From positions 1 through 9,736 of the forward strand of contig DASROJ010000336.1 of the NCBI GenBank assembly GCA_035646975.1: a stretch of 9,736 bases of DNA. Reading direction: 5' to 3'. The first letter of the stretch is position 1. Every line of letters starts with the position of its first letter. Origin of the DNA: DASROJ01 sp035646975 (GTDB lineage Bacteria; Acidobacteriota; Polarisedimenticolia; JACPZX01; DASXTC01). The notes under the pieces were generated by a model that did no database searches, was not told the origin of the DNA, and worked only from the letters and a program-made list of their open reading frames with translations. Positions 1-7,746 of this stretch are shown piece after piece. Made by a program: the position numbers and the translations under genes.

Positions 1-1266
1 GATCTGCGGCTCGACAAGGAGGGGAAGAAGGCGTTCATCCTGGCCGATGACAAGCTCACCATCGTCGATCTCGAGTCGGGCAAGAACACTCCGGTGAAGG
101 CCTCCGCGAAGCTCGACCTGGATGCCGCGGCGGAGCGCGCCTACCTGTTCGAGCACGCCTGGAGACAGACGCTCAAGAAGTTCTACGTCTCGACCATGCA
201 CGGTGTGGACTGGGCCGGCATGAAGACCGCCTACGCCCGCTTCCTGCCGTACATCGACAACGACCGCGACTTCGCCGAGCTGATCTCCGAGATGCAGGGC
301 GAGCTGAATGCCTCGCACACGGGAGGGCGCTACCGGCCGACGCGGCCCGACGCCGACGCGACGGCGGCGCTGGCGTTCTTTCCCGATCCGAATTACCGGG
401 ACGCGGGGGTACGCATTCTCGAAGTCATCGAGGGCTCGCCGCTGATGCAGACCGGCACCCGGATCCGGGCCGGCGTCGTCATCGAGGCCATCGACGGCAC
501 GCGCATCGCCGCCGGCTCCGAATGGTATGCCCTGCTCAACCAGAAGGCGGGCCAGCCGCTGCGTCTGGCGTTGTTCGAGCCGGAGAAGAAGGATCGCTGG
601 GAAGAGACCGTCAAGCCGATTTCCTGGTCAGACCAGCAGCGGCTCCTGTACCTGCGCTGGGTGCGCTCGCGCCGCGCCGAGGTCGAACGGCTCTCGCACG
701 GCCGGCTCGGCTACGCCCATATCCGCGGAATGAACGACGGGGCCTACCGCGAGATCTTCGAGGAGATCTTTGGGCGCGAGGTCGGCAAGGAGGGGATCGT
801 CCTCGACACCCGATTCAACGGTGGCGGCAACCTGGTCGAGCCGCTCACCGTGTTCCTGTCGGGGCAGGTCTACTACCACGCGGTGCCCCGCGGACAGATG
901 ATCGGCGACGAGCCCGAGCAGCGCTGGAGCAAGCCATCGATCGTGGTGATGAACGAGGGCAACTACTCCGACGCGCACTGCTTTCCGACGGCCTACAAGT
1001 CTCTTGGCCTGGGTGAGACCGTCGGAATGCAGGTGCCAGGGACATGTACGTCGGTCTGGTGGGAGCGGCTGCAGGACCGCGCCATCACGTTCGGCATCCC
1101 GCAGGTGGGCTACATCGGCAAGGATGGCAAGCTGACCGAGAACCATCATCTCGACCCGGATTACATGGTCGACAACGACCCGGCGCTCGAAGCGGCGGGA
1201 CGGGATCAGCAGCTCGAAAAGGCGGTGGAGGTGCTGCTCGGCAAGCTGCCCCGGACGGGCAAGTGA
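1..1266 (+). CDS. Tricorn-core / S41-family serine peptidase, C-terminal part (5' end outside window)
   Basis: The reading frame is open from base 1, so the gene starts upstream and 421 residues are visible. The first 32 or so residues look like the last blade of a beta-propeller. A helical C1-type segment follows (about 40-110), then a PDZ domain (about 133-193) and an S41 peptidase domain to the end. Tricorn-type catalytic residues can be placed: Ser-His at bases 313-318 (NASHTGG context), nucleophile Ser at 967-969 (NEGNYSDAH) and Glu at 1138-1140 (LTENHH). The family cleaves peptides, in bacteria often periplasmic or secreted; location cannot be judged because the N-terminus is missing. 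The final motif, GRDQQLEKAVEVLL, is typical of the family's end. The internal GTG at 94 is unlikely to be the true start because coding sequence continues upstream. Family call is firm; substrate is unknown. Confidence 0.9.
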   Translation, partial: DLRLDKEGKKAFILADDKLTIVDLESGKNTPVKASAKLDLDAAAERAYLFEHAWRQTLKKFYVSTMHGVDWAGMKTAYARFLPYIDNDRDFAELISEMQGELNASHTGGRYRPTRPDADATAALAFFPDPNYRDAGVRILEVIEGSPLMQTGTRIRAGVVIEAIDGTRIAAGSEWYALLNQKAGQPLRLALFEPEKKDRWEETVKPISWSDQQRLLYLRWVRSRRAEVERLSHGRLGYAHIRGMNDGAYREIFEEIFGREVGKEGIVLDTRFNGGGNLVEPLTVFLSGQVYYHAVPRGQMIGDEPEQRWSKPSIVVMNEGNYSDAHCFPTAYKSLGLGETVGMQVPGTCTSVWWERLQDRAITFGIPQVGYIGKDGKLTENHHLDPDYMVDNDPALEAAGRDQQLEKAVEVLLGKLPRTGK

Positions 1267-1274
1267 CAATCAAT

Positions 1275-1280
1275 GGAGGT
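1275..1280 (+). promoter_or_regulatory. Ribosome binding site of the O-methyltransferase
   Basis: GGAGGT lies six bases before ATG 1287. The reading frame stays open back to 1044, inside the peptidase gene, and this site decides for the 1287 start; the family's N-terminal dimerisation region also begins shortly after it. Confidence 0.8.
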
Positions 1281-1286
1281 CGCCAG

Positions 1287-2312
1287 ATGAAACCACCCGA
1301 CAACGCTGAACCACCTGCTCATGCCCAGGTCATCCAGATGGCGTCGTCCTTCTGGGTGTCGCGCGCCGTGTATGCCGCGGCCCGGCTGGGGATCGCGGAC
1401 CTTCTGGGGGATGGAGCCAAAAGCGCCCAGGAGCTCGCCGGCCCGACAGGGATGCACGCTCCGTCATTGCACCGCCTGTTGCGCGCGCTGGGAAGTCTCG
1501 GCCTGTTCACGGAATCTCCCGACCACAAGTTCGCTCTCACGCCGCTTGGGGCCACGCTGAAAACCGGCGCCCCCGGCGCCGCGCGATCGACTGTCATCGC
1601 CCTTGCAGGTCACTGGATGTGGCAGGCATGGGGCGAGTTCCTGTACAGCCTGCAGACCGGAAAGAGCGCGTTCGAGAAGGTGTGGGGCATGCCGGTGTTC
1701 GATTACCTCGCCGGGCATCCCGACGAAGCGAAGTTCTTCGGTGAAGCGATGATCGGCGTCCACGGGGCAGAGCCGGCCGCCGTGGCGGCCGCGTATGATT
1801 TCTCCGACATCCAGACGCTGGTCGACGTGGGTGGCGGCACCGGCAACCTGTTGACGACGATCCTGCTCGCGCACCCGCACCTCAAGGGCGTGCTGTTCGA
1901 TCTTCCTCACGTCGTGCCGCACGCGCTGCAGAACTTCGCCGCTGCCGGCACCGCGAACCGGTGCCAGGCCGTCAGCGGCAGCTTCTTCGAGTCGGTCCCG
2001 CCGGGCGGCGACGCCCACATGCTGTCCCACGTCATCCATGACTGGGACGAAGAGAAGTGCCTCACGATCCTCCGCAACTGCAGGAAGGCGATGGGGAGCA
2101 AGGGCCGCCTGCTCATCGTGGAATTCGTGCTACCGGCAGGTGACGAGCCTCATGCCGGCAAGATCCTCGATCTCGTCATGCTGACCGTGCCGGGCGGTGT
2201 CGAGCGTTCGGGCGAAGAGTACGGCGCGCTGCTGGCGAAGGCCGGCCTGCGGCTCACGCGCATCGTGCCGACCGAGTCTGCCGTGAGCGTGGTGGAGTCG
2301 GTGCCGGCGTAG
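1287..2312 (+). CDS. SAM-dependent O-methyltransferase, COMT-type (Methyltransf_2)
   Basis: The 341-residue protein has the two-part family layout: an N-terminal winged-helix dimerisation domain (about 12-100, with HAPSLHRLLRALGSLGLF) and a Rossmann methyltransferase domain. The SAM-binding glycine motif VDVGGGTGN is at 179-187, and FDLP at 204-207 fits the acidic position that holds the SAM ribose. The catalytic base is probably His251 in VIHDWDEE. Glu279 and Glu310/311 lie 28 and about 60 residues further on, the spacing of the plant COMT His-Glu-Glu set. Known relatives methylate hydroxyls on aromatic or polyketide-like small molecules, or carotenoid precursors; the acceptor here cannot be read from sequence. 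It starts 20 nt after the peptidase stop, so co-transcription is likely. No polyketide or phenazine genes are nearby, so a secondary-metabolism role is only a guess. Confidence 0.9.
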   Translation: MKPPDNAEPPAHAQVIQMASSFWVSRAVYAAARLGIADLLGDGAKSAQELAGPTGMHAPSLHRLLRALGSLGLFTESPDHKFALTPLGATLKTGAPGAARSTVIALAGHWMWQAWGEFLYSLQTGKSAFEKVWGMPVFDYLAGHPDEAKFFGEAMIGVHGAEPAAVAAAYDFSDIQTLVDVGGGTGNLLTTILLAHPHLKGVLFDLPHVVPHALQNFAAAGTANRCQAVSGSFFESVPPGGDAHMLSHVIHDWDEEKCLTILRNCRKAMGSKGRLLIVEFVLPAGDEPHAGKILDLVMLTVPGGVERSGEEYGALLAKAGLRLTRIVPTESAVSVVESVPA

Positions 2313-2341
2313 GAGGGTGGGGCGATGCGTCGGAGGCGGCC

Positions 2342-3493
2342 ATGCTGACTGGCTGGGAACGACGACTGAAAGCCTGGGAGGAGGCGCACCTCATCGATGC
2401 GGCCCTCGCCGCGCGGATACGCGACTTCGAGGCCCTCAGCGCCCGCTCGGGGAGCTGGCGCTGGCCGGTAATCCTCGCCTGGGTGTTCGGCGGCATGCTG
2501 CTCTGCGCCGGCGTGCTGCTCTTCGTCGCCGCGCACTGGGACAACCTCCCTCCGTCGGGTCGCTTCGCGCTCGTCGGGATCATGGTGGCCGCCTTTCACG
2601 TCTCCGGGGCCCTGCTTCGACAGCGCGACGATGCGCTGGGACAGGTGTTGCACGCGGTGGGCACCGTCGCGCTGGGTGGAGGGATTTACCTTGCTGGCCA
2701 GATTTTCAACCTGCAGGAGCACTGGCCCGGCGCGATCATGCTCTGGGCCGCCGGGGCCTGGCTTGCGTGGCTCCTGCTGCGGGATCGGATCCAGGCTGTC
2801 TATTGCGCATTGCTGACCCCGGTCTGGCTGGCGGGGGAGTGGAGCGAGGCGACGAGGAACATGGCCGGTGGCCAGCTGCTGGCCAGCGAGGGTTTGTGCC
2901 TGCTCGCCCTCGTCTATCTTGGGGCCCGCATGGCGGGCCGTGAGGGTCCGACACGCCACGACCTCGCGTGGATAGGGGGCATGTCGGTCATCCCGCTGAC
3001 CTTCTGGGTCCTCTTCGCCAGGAATGTCTGGATTGACAGGGGCCTGACGACGATACCCACCGGGCTGCTCCTGGCCGGCTGGGCGCTCGGGTACGGTGGA
3101 CCGCTGCTGCTCGGGTTCCTGTTGCGCGCGCGCGCCGGCTGGATGCTGATCGTGGCCGCGATCTGGGTGCGACTGCTGGGCGCCACGGCGTCAGGGATCT
3201 CTGCGAGCAGCGCCGACTTCTCCTGGCGCAAGATATCCACCTATGTCCTGTGCGCGGTGGGTTCGGCCCTGATGGCCGGGTGGGGGATCCTGGAGTCACG
3301 TCGCGAACGGGTCAATCTCGCGGTGGCAGGATTCGGTCTGACGGTGATCTGCTTCTACTTCGACAGCGTGATGGACAAGCTCGGACGATCCGTGAGCCTG
3401 ATGAGCCTGGGATTGCTGTTTCTTCTCGGCGGATACGCTCTTGCGCGGACGCGCCAGCGGTTGATGGCGAAACTGGCCGGGGGCGCGCCGTGA
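2342..3493 (+). CDS. DUF2157-family integral membrane protein
   Basis: This is a 383-residue protein with a soluble N-terminus (1-40: two short helices of the form WERRLKAWEEAHLIDAAL, characteristic of DUF2157) followed by about 11-12 hydrophobic segments (roughly 43-65, 73-92, 103-121, 129-146, 149-165, 178-196, 207-226, 238-261, 265-280, 299-315, 324-341, 352-368). The stretch LLFVAAHWDNL after the first membrane span is a family hallmark. Biochemical function is not established for the family. The start at 2342 has GGAGG at 2332-2336, 5 nt upstream; ATG 2325 is in another frame. The stop overlaps the next gene by 4 nt (GTGA), and that neighbour belongs to the GDYXXLXY family that commonly accompanies DUF2157, which suggests the two proteins act together at the inner membrane. 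Confidence 0.85.
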   Translation: MLTGWERRLKAWEEAHLIDAALAARIRDFEALSARSGSWRWPVILAWVFGGMLLCAGVLLFVAAHWDNLPPSGRFALVGIMVAAFHVSGALLRQRDDALGQVLHAVGTVALGGGIYLAGQIFNLQEHWPGAIMLWAAGAWLAWLLLRDRIQAVYCALLTPVWLAGEWSEATRNMAGGQLLASEGLCLLALVYLGARMAGREGPTRHDLAWIGGMSVIPLTFWVLFARNVWIDRGLTTIPTGLLLAGWALGYGGPLLLGFLLRARAGWMLIVAAIWVRLLGATASGISASSADFSWRKISTYVLCAVGSALMAGWGILESRRERVNLAVAGFGLTVICFYFDSVMDKLGRSVSLMSLGLLFLLGGYALARTRQRLMAKLAGGAP

Positions 3494-3978
3494 CCTTGCG
3501 AACGAAGGGACTCGTCATCGCGGCGGTTCACGTCGCCATCGTCTGCACGCTGGGCGCCAAGCTGCTCGTGGATCGGACAATCCGACCTCGCGTCTGGGTC
3601 GAAGTCGAGCCGTACGATCCCGATCTGCCGATCCGGGGCCGGTATCTCAGCCTCCAGGTGAAAGCGACCGCGCGCGGCTTTGCAGATTCGGGCCAGCCGG
3701 GGGAGTGGAGCCATGCGCTGCTCTCCGTGGAGGATGATCGGTTGATCGCGACGCGCACCGAGACGGACGCCGGCGAGCCGGTGCGCGTCCGCAGCGCGGG
3801 GGCGGACGCGACCGTCGTGCTCGCAGCCCCTATTGCCTACTTCATCCCGGAACATGTCGACGACCCCTCCAGGACTCCCGGGCTGATGGTCGAAGTGACG
3901 CTGCCGAGAAAAGGCCCCCCGCGGCCCATCCGGCTCGGCGTCAGGAACGGCGACCGGATCACACCGCTCGATCTGTAG
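3490..3978 (+). CDS. GDYXXLXY-domain membrane-anchored protein
   Basis: The protein has 162 residues with one N-terminal hydrophobic segment (about 8-27), which anchors a mainly periplasmic domain or is an uncleaved signal. The family's namesake motif appears in divergent form as GRYLSLQV at 50-57: Asp is replaced by Arg and the final Tyr by Val, while Tyr52 and Leu55 are kept. GTG at 3490 is chosen because it gives a 4-nt GTGA overlap with the DUF2157 stop, a sign of translational coupling, and places the membrane segment at the expected N-terminus; the frame is open back to 3250 but that region lies inside the DUF2157 gene. The gene ends in tandem in-frame stops (TAG at 3976, TGA at 3979). 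Function is unknown; the partner relation to DUF2157 is the best clue. Confidence 0.78.
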   Translation: MTLRTKGLVIAAVHVAIVCTLGAKLLVDRTIRPRVWVEVEPYDPDLPIRGRYLSLQVKATARGFADSGQPGEWSHALLSVEDDRLIATRTETDAGEPVRVRSAGADATVVLAAPIAYFIPEHVDDPSRTPGLMVEVTLPRKGPPRPIRLGVRNGDRITPLDL

Positions 3979-4017
3979 TGACGCCCCGACGCTACCTGGC
4001 CTGATAGACTCGGGGGC

Positions 4018-5556
4018 ATGACCAGCATCGCGAAACCTCCCTGCGATGAAGCCACGATGCTGGCGGACACGCCCCCGCATCGCGCGAGCCCCGACAACGG
4101 ACGGTGGGTGCTGTTGGCCGCCATACTCGGCTCCAGCATGGTGTTCATCGACGGCACGGTGGTCAACGTCGCGCTTCCAGCGGTGCAGTCATCCCTTCAT
4201 GCCACCCTGGCCCAGGTTCAATGGGTGGTCGAGGCGTATGGGCTGGCGCTCGGCGCGCTGCTGCTGACCGGCGGGTCGCTCGGAGATCTCTACGGTCGAC
4301 GGAAGATCTTCTCCATCGGCGTGGCCCTGTTCGCCGCCGCTTCGGTCTGGTGCGGACTGTCCCCTGGCATCGCCCATCTGATCGCGGCGCGGGGTCTGCA
4401 GGGGGTCGGCGGGGCGCTGCTCGTGCCGGGAAGCCTGGCGCTGATCAGCGCGTCGTTTCCAGCCGACCAGCGGGGTCGCGCGATAGGCACCTGGTCCGGT
4501 TTCACGTCCATCACGGTCGCCCTCGGTCCGCTGATGGGCGGATGGCTCGTCGAGCACGCCTCCTGGCGATGGGTGTTCTTCATCAACGTGCCGCTCGCAT
4601 TGCTCGTGCTGGCGGTGACCTTCTGGCGCGTCCCCGAGCCGGATGCGGTCAGGGCGGGCGGAAGACTCGACTGGCCCGGGGCGCTTCTGGCAACGGCCGG
4701 GCTCGGTGGCATCGTCTACGGCTTCATCGAGTCGGCGCCGACGACGGGAATCGTCGGCCTCATGGCTTTGACCGCGTTCTTCTTCGTTGAGTCACGCTCG
4801 TCCGCGCCGATGCTCCCGCTCGCGCTGTTTCGCTCGCGCAGCTTCGTGGGTGTGACTCTGCTCACCTTCTTTCTCTACGCCGGGTTGAGCGCGGTCCTTC
4901 TGTTCTTTCCGTTGAACCTGATCCAGGTGCAGGGATACTCCGCCACCCAGGCGGGCGCGGCGCTGCTTCCCTTCATCCTGTTGATGTTCCTGCTGTCCCG
5001 CTGGGCCGGCGGCCTTATCGCGCGCCACGGCGCCCGGACACCGCTGGTGGTCGGGCCGTTGATCACCGCCACGGGCTTCGCGCTGTTCGCCAGGCCCGGC
5101 GTCGGCGGGTCGTACTGGACGACGTTCTTTCCCGCGGTGGTCGTGCTGGGTCTCGGCATGGCGTTCAGCGTGGCGCCGCTCACGACCACCGTGATGGGCT
5201 CGGTCCCGGAGAGCCGCGCGGGAATCGCCTCGGGCACCAACAACGCCGTCGCGCGCGTAGCGGGCTTGCTCGCCATCGCCGTCCTGGGCCTCGTGCTCGC
5301 GAGCGGTTTCAATCGGGCGCTGGACGAGCGGCTGGAGGCGCTGAACGTGACGCCACCCGTCCGCCGGCAGATCGACGCGCATCGTCCGCGTCTGGCTGCC
5401 ATCGAGACCACCGACGCCGCCGGCCGTCAGGCCGTCAATGAATCCTTCGTCGCGGGTTACCGGAGCATCATGTGGATTGCCGCCGCGCTCGCCCTGGCAG
5501 GGTCGGCCAGCGCCGCGGTCCTGATCGAGCGCGAGGCGACGATTGCCGCCGGGTAA
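4018..5556 (+). CDS. MFS exporter, DHA2 (EmrB/QacA-like, 14-TM) family
   Basis: This 512-residue polytopic protein, of the usual length for 14-TM proton-driven drug exporters, carries clear family motifs: motif D1 DGTVVNVALPAV at 45-56, motif A GSLGDLYGRRK at 86-96, motif B arginine at 125 (AARGLQGVGGAL), and motif C ALGPLMGGW at 168-176. It should sit in the inner membrane and expel lipophilic or cationic compounds against a proton gradient; the substrate is not predictable. No EmrA-type membrane fusion protein or TetR/MarR regulator is adjacent. ATG 4018 has only a G-run at 4012-4016, one base away, so the Shine-Dalgarno spacing is poor and ATG 4057 (residue 14) is a possible alternative start; either leaves all membrane segments intact. 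It lies 39 nt after the previous gene, so it may belong to the same transcript. Confidence 0.9.
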   Translation: MTSIAKPPCDEATMLADTPPHRASPDNGRWVLLAAILGSSMVFIDGTVVNVALPAVQSSLHATLAQVQWVVEAYGLALGALLLTGGSLGDLYGRRKIFSIGVALFAAASVWCGLSPGIAHLIAARGLQGVGGALLVPGSLALISASFPADQRGRAIGTWSGFTSITVALGPLMGGWLVEHASWRWVFFINVPLALLVLAVTFWRVPEPDAVRAGGRLDWPGALLATAGLGGIVYGFIESAPTTGIVGLMALTAFFFVESRSSAPMLPLALFRSRSFVGVTLLTFFLYAGLSAVLLFFPLNLIQVQGYSATQAGAALLPFILLMFLLSRWAGGLIARHGARTPLVVGPLITATGFALFARPGVGGSYWTTFFPAVVVLGLGMAFSVAPLTTTVMGSVPESRAGIASGTNNAVARVAGLLAIAVLGLVLASGFNRALDERLEALNVTPPVRRQIDAHRPRLAAIETTDAAGRQAVNESFVAGYRSIMWIAAALALAGSASAAVLIEREATIAAG

Positions 5557-5572
5557 TCCGCCGGACGAGGTA

Positions 5573-5578
5573 TATACT
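5573..5578 (+). promoter_or_regulatory. Possible -10 element upstream of hflK
   Basis: TATACT, inside the AT-rich patch GGTATATACTTGG, is five of six matches to TATAAT and stands out in GC-rich surroundings about 98 bp before the hflK start. No convincing -35 hexamer is present at 16-18 bp spacing, so this is tentative. It lies just after the exporter stop codon, which is where a separate hflKC promoter would be expected. Confidence 0.35.
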
Positions 5579-5622
5579 TGGCGCTCGTTGAACCGGGCAC
5601 ATGTATCGCGCGCATCGGACGT

Positions 5623-5649
5623 TTCGCACGGTTCGCACGGTTCGCACGA
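5623..5649 (+). repeat. Three tandem copies of a 9-bp unit (TTCGCACGG) in the hflK leader
   Basis: The units are 5623-5631, 5632-5640 and 5641-5649; the first two are identical and the third differs only in its last base. The following ATCGCGA may be a decayed fourth copy. The array lies between the possible promoter and the hflK ribosome binding site. In the hflK frame, which is open back to ATG 5601, it would read as repeats of Thr-Val-Arg, but this is probably untranslated. Confidence 0.85.
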
Positions 5650-5664
5650 ATCGCGATGTCGGCC

Positions 5665-5673
5665 GGGGAGGAG
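5665..5673 (+). promoter_or_regulatory. Ribosome binding site of hflK
   Basis: GGGGAGGAG precedes ATG 5676. Core GGAGG at 5667-5671 is four bases from the ATG, a little tight but strong. It favours 5676 over ATG 5601 further upstream, which has no comparable site and would add an Arg-rich repeat-derived extension. Confidence 0.7.
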
Positions 5674-5675
5674 TG

Positions 5676-6707
5676 ATGAGAGTCGACTTGCCGGACACCG
5701 GAAGCCGATGGGAGCGCCTCCTGCGCCGGCTCGGGCTGGAGATCCCGCCGGGATTCCGGCATTGGGCGACGATGCTCCCGTTCGTCGCGATCGCGGGCAG
5801 TCTCCTGGTGCTCGCCCTGGGCAGCTACTACCAGGTCGAGCCCGCCGAGGTCGGCGCCGTCCAGAGGTTCGGAAGACTCGTGCGAACGACGCAGCCGGGC
5901 CCGCACTTCAAGATCCCGCTGGGGATCGAAACCGTGACGAAGGTGCCGGTCCAGCGGCAGCTCAAGATGGAGTTTGGTTTCAGGACGCTGGAGGCCGCGT
6001 CGCGGTCGTCGTACGCCTCCCCGTCGCCGCAGACGAAGGCCGAGTCGCTGATGCTCACCGGCGATCTGAACGTGGCCGTGGTGGAGTGGATCGTCCAGTA
6101 CCGCATCAAGGACCCGCGCGCCTGGCTGTTTCACGTGCGTGACGTGGACGAGACTTTCCGTTACATGTCCGAAGCCGCGATGCGCCAGGTCGTGGGCGAT
6201 CACAGCGTGGACGAGGTCATCACCATCGGGCGCGAAGCGATCGCGTTCCAGGCGAAGGAAGAGCTGCAGCGTCTTTGCGATCTGTACGGCATCGGCATCG
6301 AGGTCCAGCAGCTGGTCCTCCAGGACGTCAATCCCCCTGACGCCGTCAAGCCCGCCTTCAACGAGGTCAACCAGGCGATCCAGGAGAAGGAGCGGTCGAT
6401 CAACGAGGCCTGGGCCGAATACAACCTCGCCGTTCCACGCGCCAAGGGGGAGGCGGAGCAGGCGATACGCGCGGCGGAGGGGTACGCGCTGGAGCGCGAG
6501 AACAAGTCTCTGGGTGACGCGAGTCGTTTCGACGCCCTCTACGAAGAGTACAAGAAGGCCCCTCTGGTGACGCGCCGCCGGATCTACCTGGAGACCATGA
6601 ACCGGATCCTGCCGAAGCTCGGTCGCAAGGTCATCCTGGACGAGAAGGCCCGGGGAATCCTGCCGCTGCTTTCGCTCGACGGAGCCGTCAAGGAGGCCAA
6701 GCCGTGA
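5676..6707 (+). CDS. hflK: HflK, SPFH/Band 7 membrane protein (FtsH modulator)
   Basis: The protein has 343 residues. A membrane span is at about 32-50, followed directly by the SPFH domain: VQRFGRLVRTTQPGPHFKIP (62-81) and PLGIETVTKVPV (81-92) match HflK closely. LMLTGDLNVAVVEWIVQYRI (125-144) is the conserved core, and a helical region begins with VNPPDAVKPAFNEVNQAIQEKER (218-240), the classical HflK coiled-coil start. HflK and HflC form a large periplasmic cage around the AAA protease FtsH and limit its access to membrane substrates. Compared with the roughly 419-residue E. coli protein, the cytoplasmic N-terminus is short and lacks the long Gly/Pro-rich stretch. hflC follows with a 4-nt overlap, which supports the assignment. 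hflX and hfq, often upstream in proteobacteria, are absent; the exporter gene sits there instead. Confidence 0.93.
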   Translation: MRVDLPDTGSRWERLLRRLGLEIPPGFRHWATMLPFVAIAGSLLVLALGSYYQVEPAEVGAVQRFGRLVRTTQPGPHFKIPLGIETVTKVPVQRQLKMEFGFRTLEAASRSSYASPSPQTKAESLMLTGDLNVAVVEWIVQYRIKDPRAWLFHVRDVDETFRYMSEAAMRQVVGDHSVDEVITIGREAIAFQAKEELQRLCDLYGIGIEVQQLVLQDVNPPDAVKPAFNEVNQAIQEKERSINEAWAEYNLAVPRAKGEAEQAIRAAEGYALERENKSLGDASRFDALYEEYKKAPLVTRRRIYLETMNRILPKLGRKVILDEKARGILPLLSLDGAVKEAKP

Positions 6708-7645
6708 AGCGCGCCGGATGCCTGGTGCTGTTCGCGGGGGCGCTCGCGCTCATCGTCGCCTACGCATCGCTCTATACGATTTCGGAGACCGAACAGGCGA
6801 TCATCGTCGAGTTTGGACGGCCGATCGGCGGCGTCATCAAGGAGCCGGGTCTGCACGCGAAGTTTCCCTTCACGCAGCTGGTGTACCGGTTCGACAAGCG
6901 CTGGCTCGAGTTCGACGGGGACACCAACGAGATTCCGACGAAGGACAAGAAGTACATCTGGGTCGACACCTACGCACGGTGGCGCATCGCGGATCCGCTG
7001 CGTTTCTACCAGGCGGTGCGCGACGAGGTCGGCGCCCAGAGCCGTCTTGACGACATCGTCGACGGGGAGACGCGCAACGCAGTGGCTTCGTTCGACCTGA
7101 TCGAGCTGGTCCGTTCGACAAACAGGGAGTTCGAGATCACCGGCGAGCTGGAAGGAATCGGTTCGGCCGAGGCGATGGCGCACATCGTCACCGGCCGTCA
7201 GAAAATCGAGAAGCTGATCCTCGAGAAGGCGGCCCAGATCACCCCCGAATTCGGCATCGAGCTGGTGGATGTCCGGTTCAAGCGGATCAATTACGTGGAA
7301 ACCGTCCAGCAGAAGGTGTTCGAGCGGATGATCTCCGAGCGCAAGCGGATCGCCGAGCGAAGTCGATCGGAAGGGCAGGGGCGCGCCGCCGAAATCCGGG
7401 GTCAGAAAGAGCGCGACATCCTGGCGGCCTCATCGCTGGGCTACAAGACCGCCCAGGAGCTGATGGGCGCGGCCGACGCGAAGGCCACGAGCATCTATGC
7501 GAAGGCCTACGGCAGGGACCCCGAGCTGTACCAGTTCGTCAAGGCGATGGAAACCCTCGAGAGCAGCCTCGACACGCAGACCACGCTGGTGCTCACCACC
7601 GAGTCGGACCTGCTGCGCTACCTCAAGCAGGCCGGGCGACCCTAG
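6704..7645 (+). CDS. hflC: HflC, SPFH/Band 7 membrane protein (FtsH modulator)
   Basis: This 313-residue protein has an N-terminal membrane span (about 5-24) and an SPFH domain beginning ISETEQAIIVEFGRPIG and continuing through KEPGLHAKFPF. Conserved HflC hallmarks include WVDTYARWRIADPLRFY, ELVDVRFKRINY, and the charged segment VFERMISERKRIAERSRSEGQGRAAEI that forms the long helix, ending with ESDLLRYL. It partners HflK in the FtsH-associated complex. GTG 6704 overlaps the hflK stop (GTGA) and has AAGGAGG at 6690-6696, seven bases upstream, so start and coupling are well supported. Slightly shorter than the E. coli protein (about 334). No clear intrinsic terminator follows. Confidence 0.94.
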   Translation: MKRAGCLVLFAGALALIVAYASLYTISETEQAIIVEFGRPIGGVIKEPGLHAKFPFTQLVYRFDKRWLEFDGDTNEIPTKDKKYIWVDTYARWRIADPLRFYQAVRDEVGAQSRLDDIVDGETRNAVASFDLIELVRSTNREFEITGELEGIGSAEAMAHIVTGRQKIEKLILEKAAQITPEFGIELVDVRFKRINYVETVQQKVFERMISERKRIAERSRSEGQGRAAEIRGQKERDILAASSLGYKTAQELMGAADAKATSIYAKAYGRDPELYQFVKAMETLESSLDTQTTLVLTTESDLLRYLKQAGRP

Positions 7646-7689
7646 GAGCCTGCGAGTCACTCCTTCAGCGCACGGTTTTACCTGCATGC

Positions 7690-7746
7690 GGGGAATCCCC
7701 CTGTCACATTCAAGGAAAACCTTCATGGTGGGATTTCCGGGCGCCC
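7690..7746 (+). promoter_or_regulatory. Palindrome cluster upstream of the metallothionein-like gene
   Basis: Three short inverted repeats lie within 57 bp: GGGGA-A-TCCCC at 7690-7700, AAGG-AAAA-CCTT at 7712-7723, and GGGCGCCC at 7739-7746. In addition GGAAAACC (7714-7721) and GGATTTCC (7731-7738) form arms with one mismatch. TGTAAT at 7748-7753 is a five-of-six -10 match with no clear -35. A metal-responsive operator would be expected here, but no specific regulator motif was recognised. Confidence 0.3.

Noticed and set aside
522..1016. Long open frame overlapping the peptidase gene in another frame
   Set aside because: Its translation is Arg/Pro/Ala-rich without motifs; the peptidase frame has clear catalytic motifs. 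It is a GC-driven shadow.
1044..1286. Upstream extension of the O-methyltransferase frame into the peptidase gene
   Set aside because: The added sequence is low-complexity shadow translation; ATG 1287 with GGAGGT matches the family N-terminus.
3250..3489. Upstream extension of the GDYXXLXY frame into DUF2157
   Set aside because: It would overlap 240 nt of a well-supported gene; the GTG at 3490 with a GTGA overlap is the natural start.
5457..6203. 248-residue minus-strand open frame opposite hflK
   Set aside because: It is His/Arg-rich with no recognisable domain and lies opposite well-conserved hflK codons.
7645..7665. Intrinsic terminator after hflC
   Set aside because: Only a 4-bp GGAG/CTCC stem is possible, with no T-tract after it.
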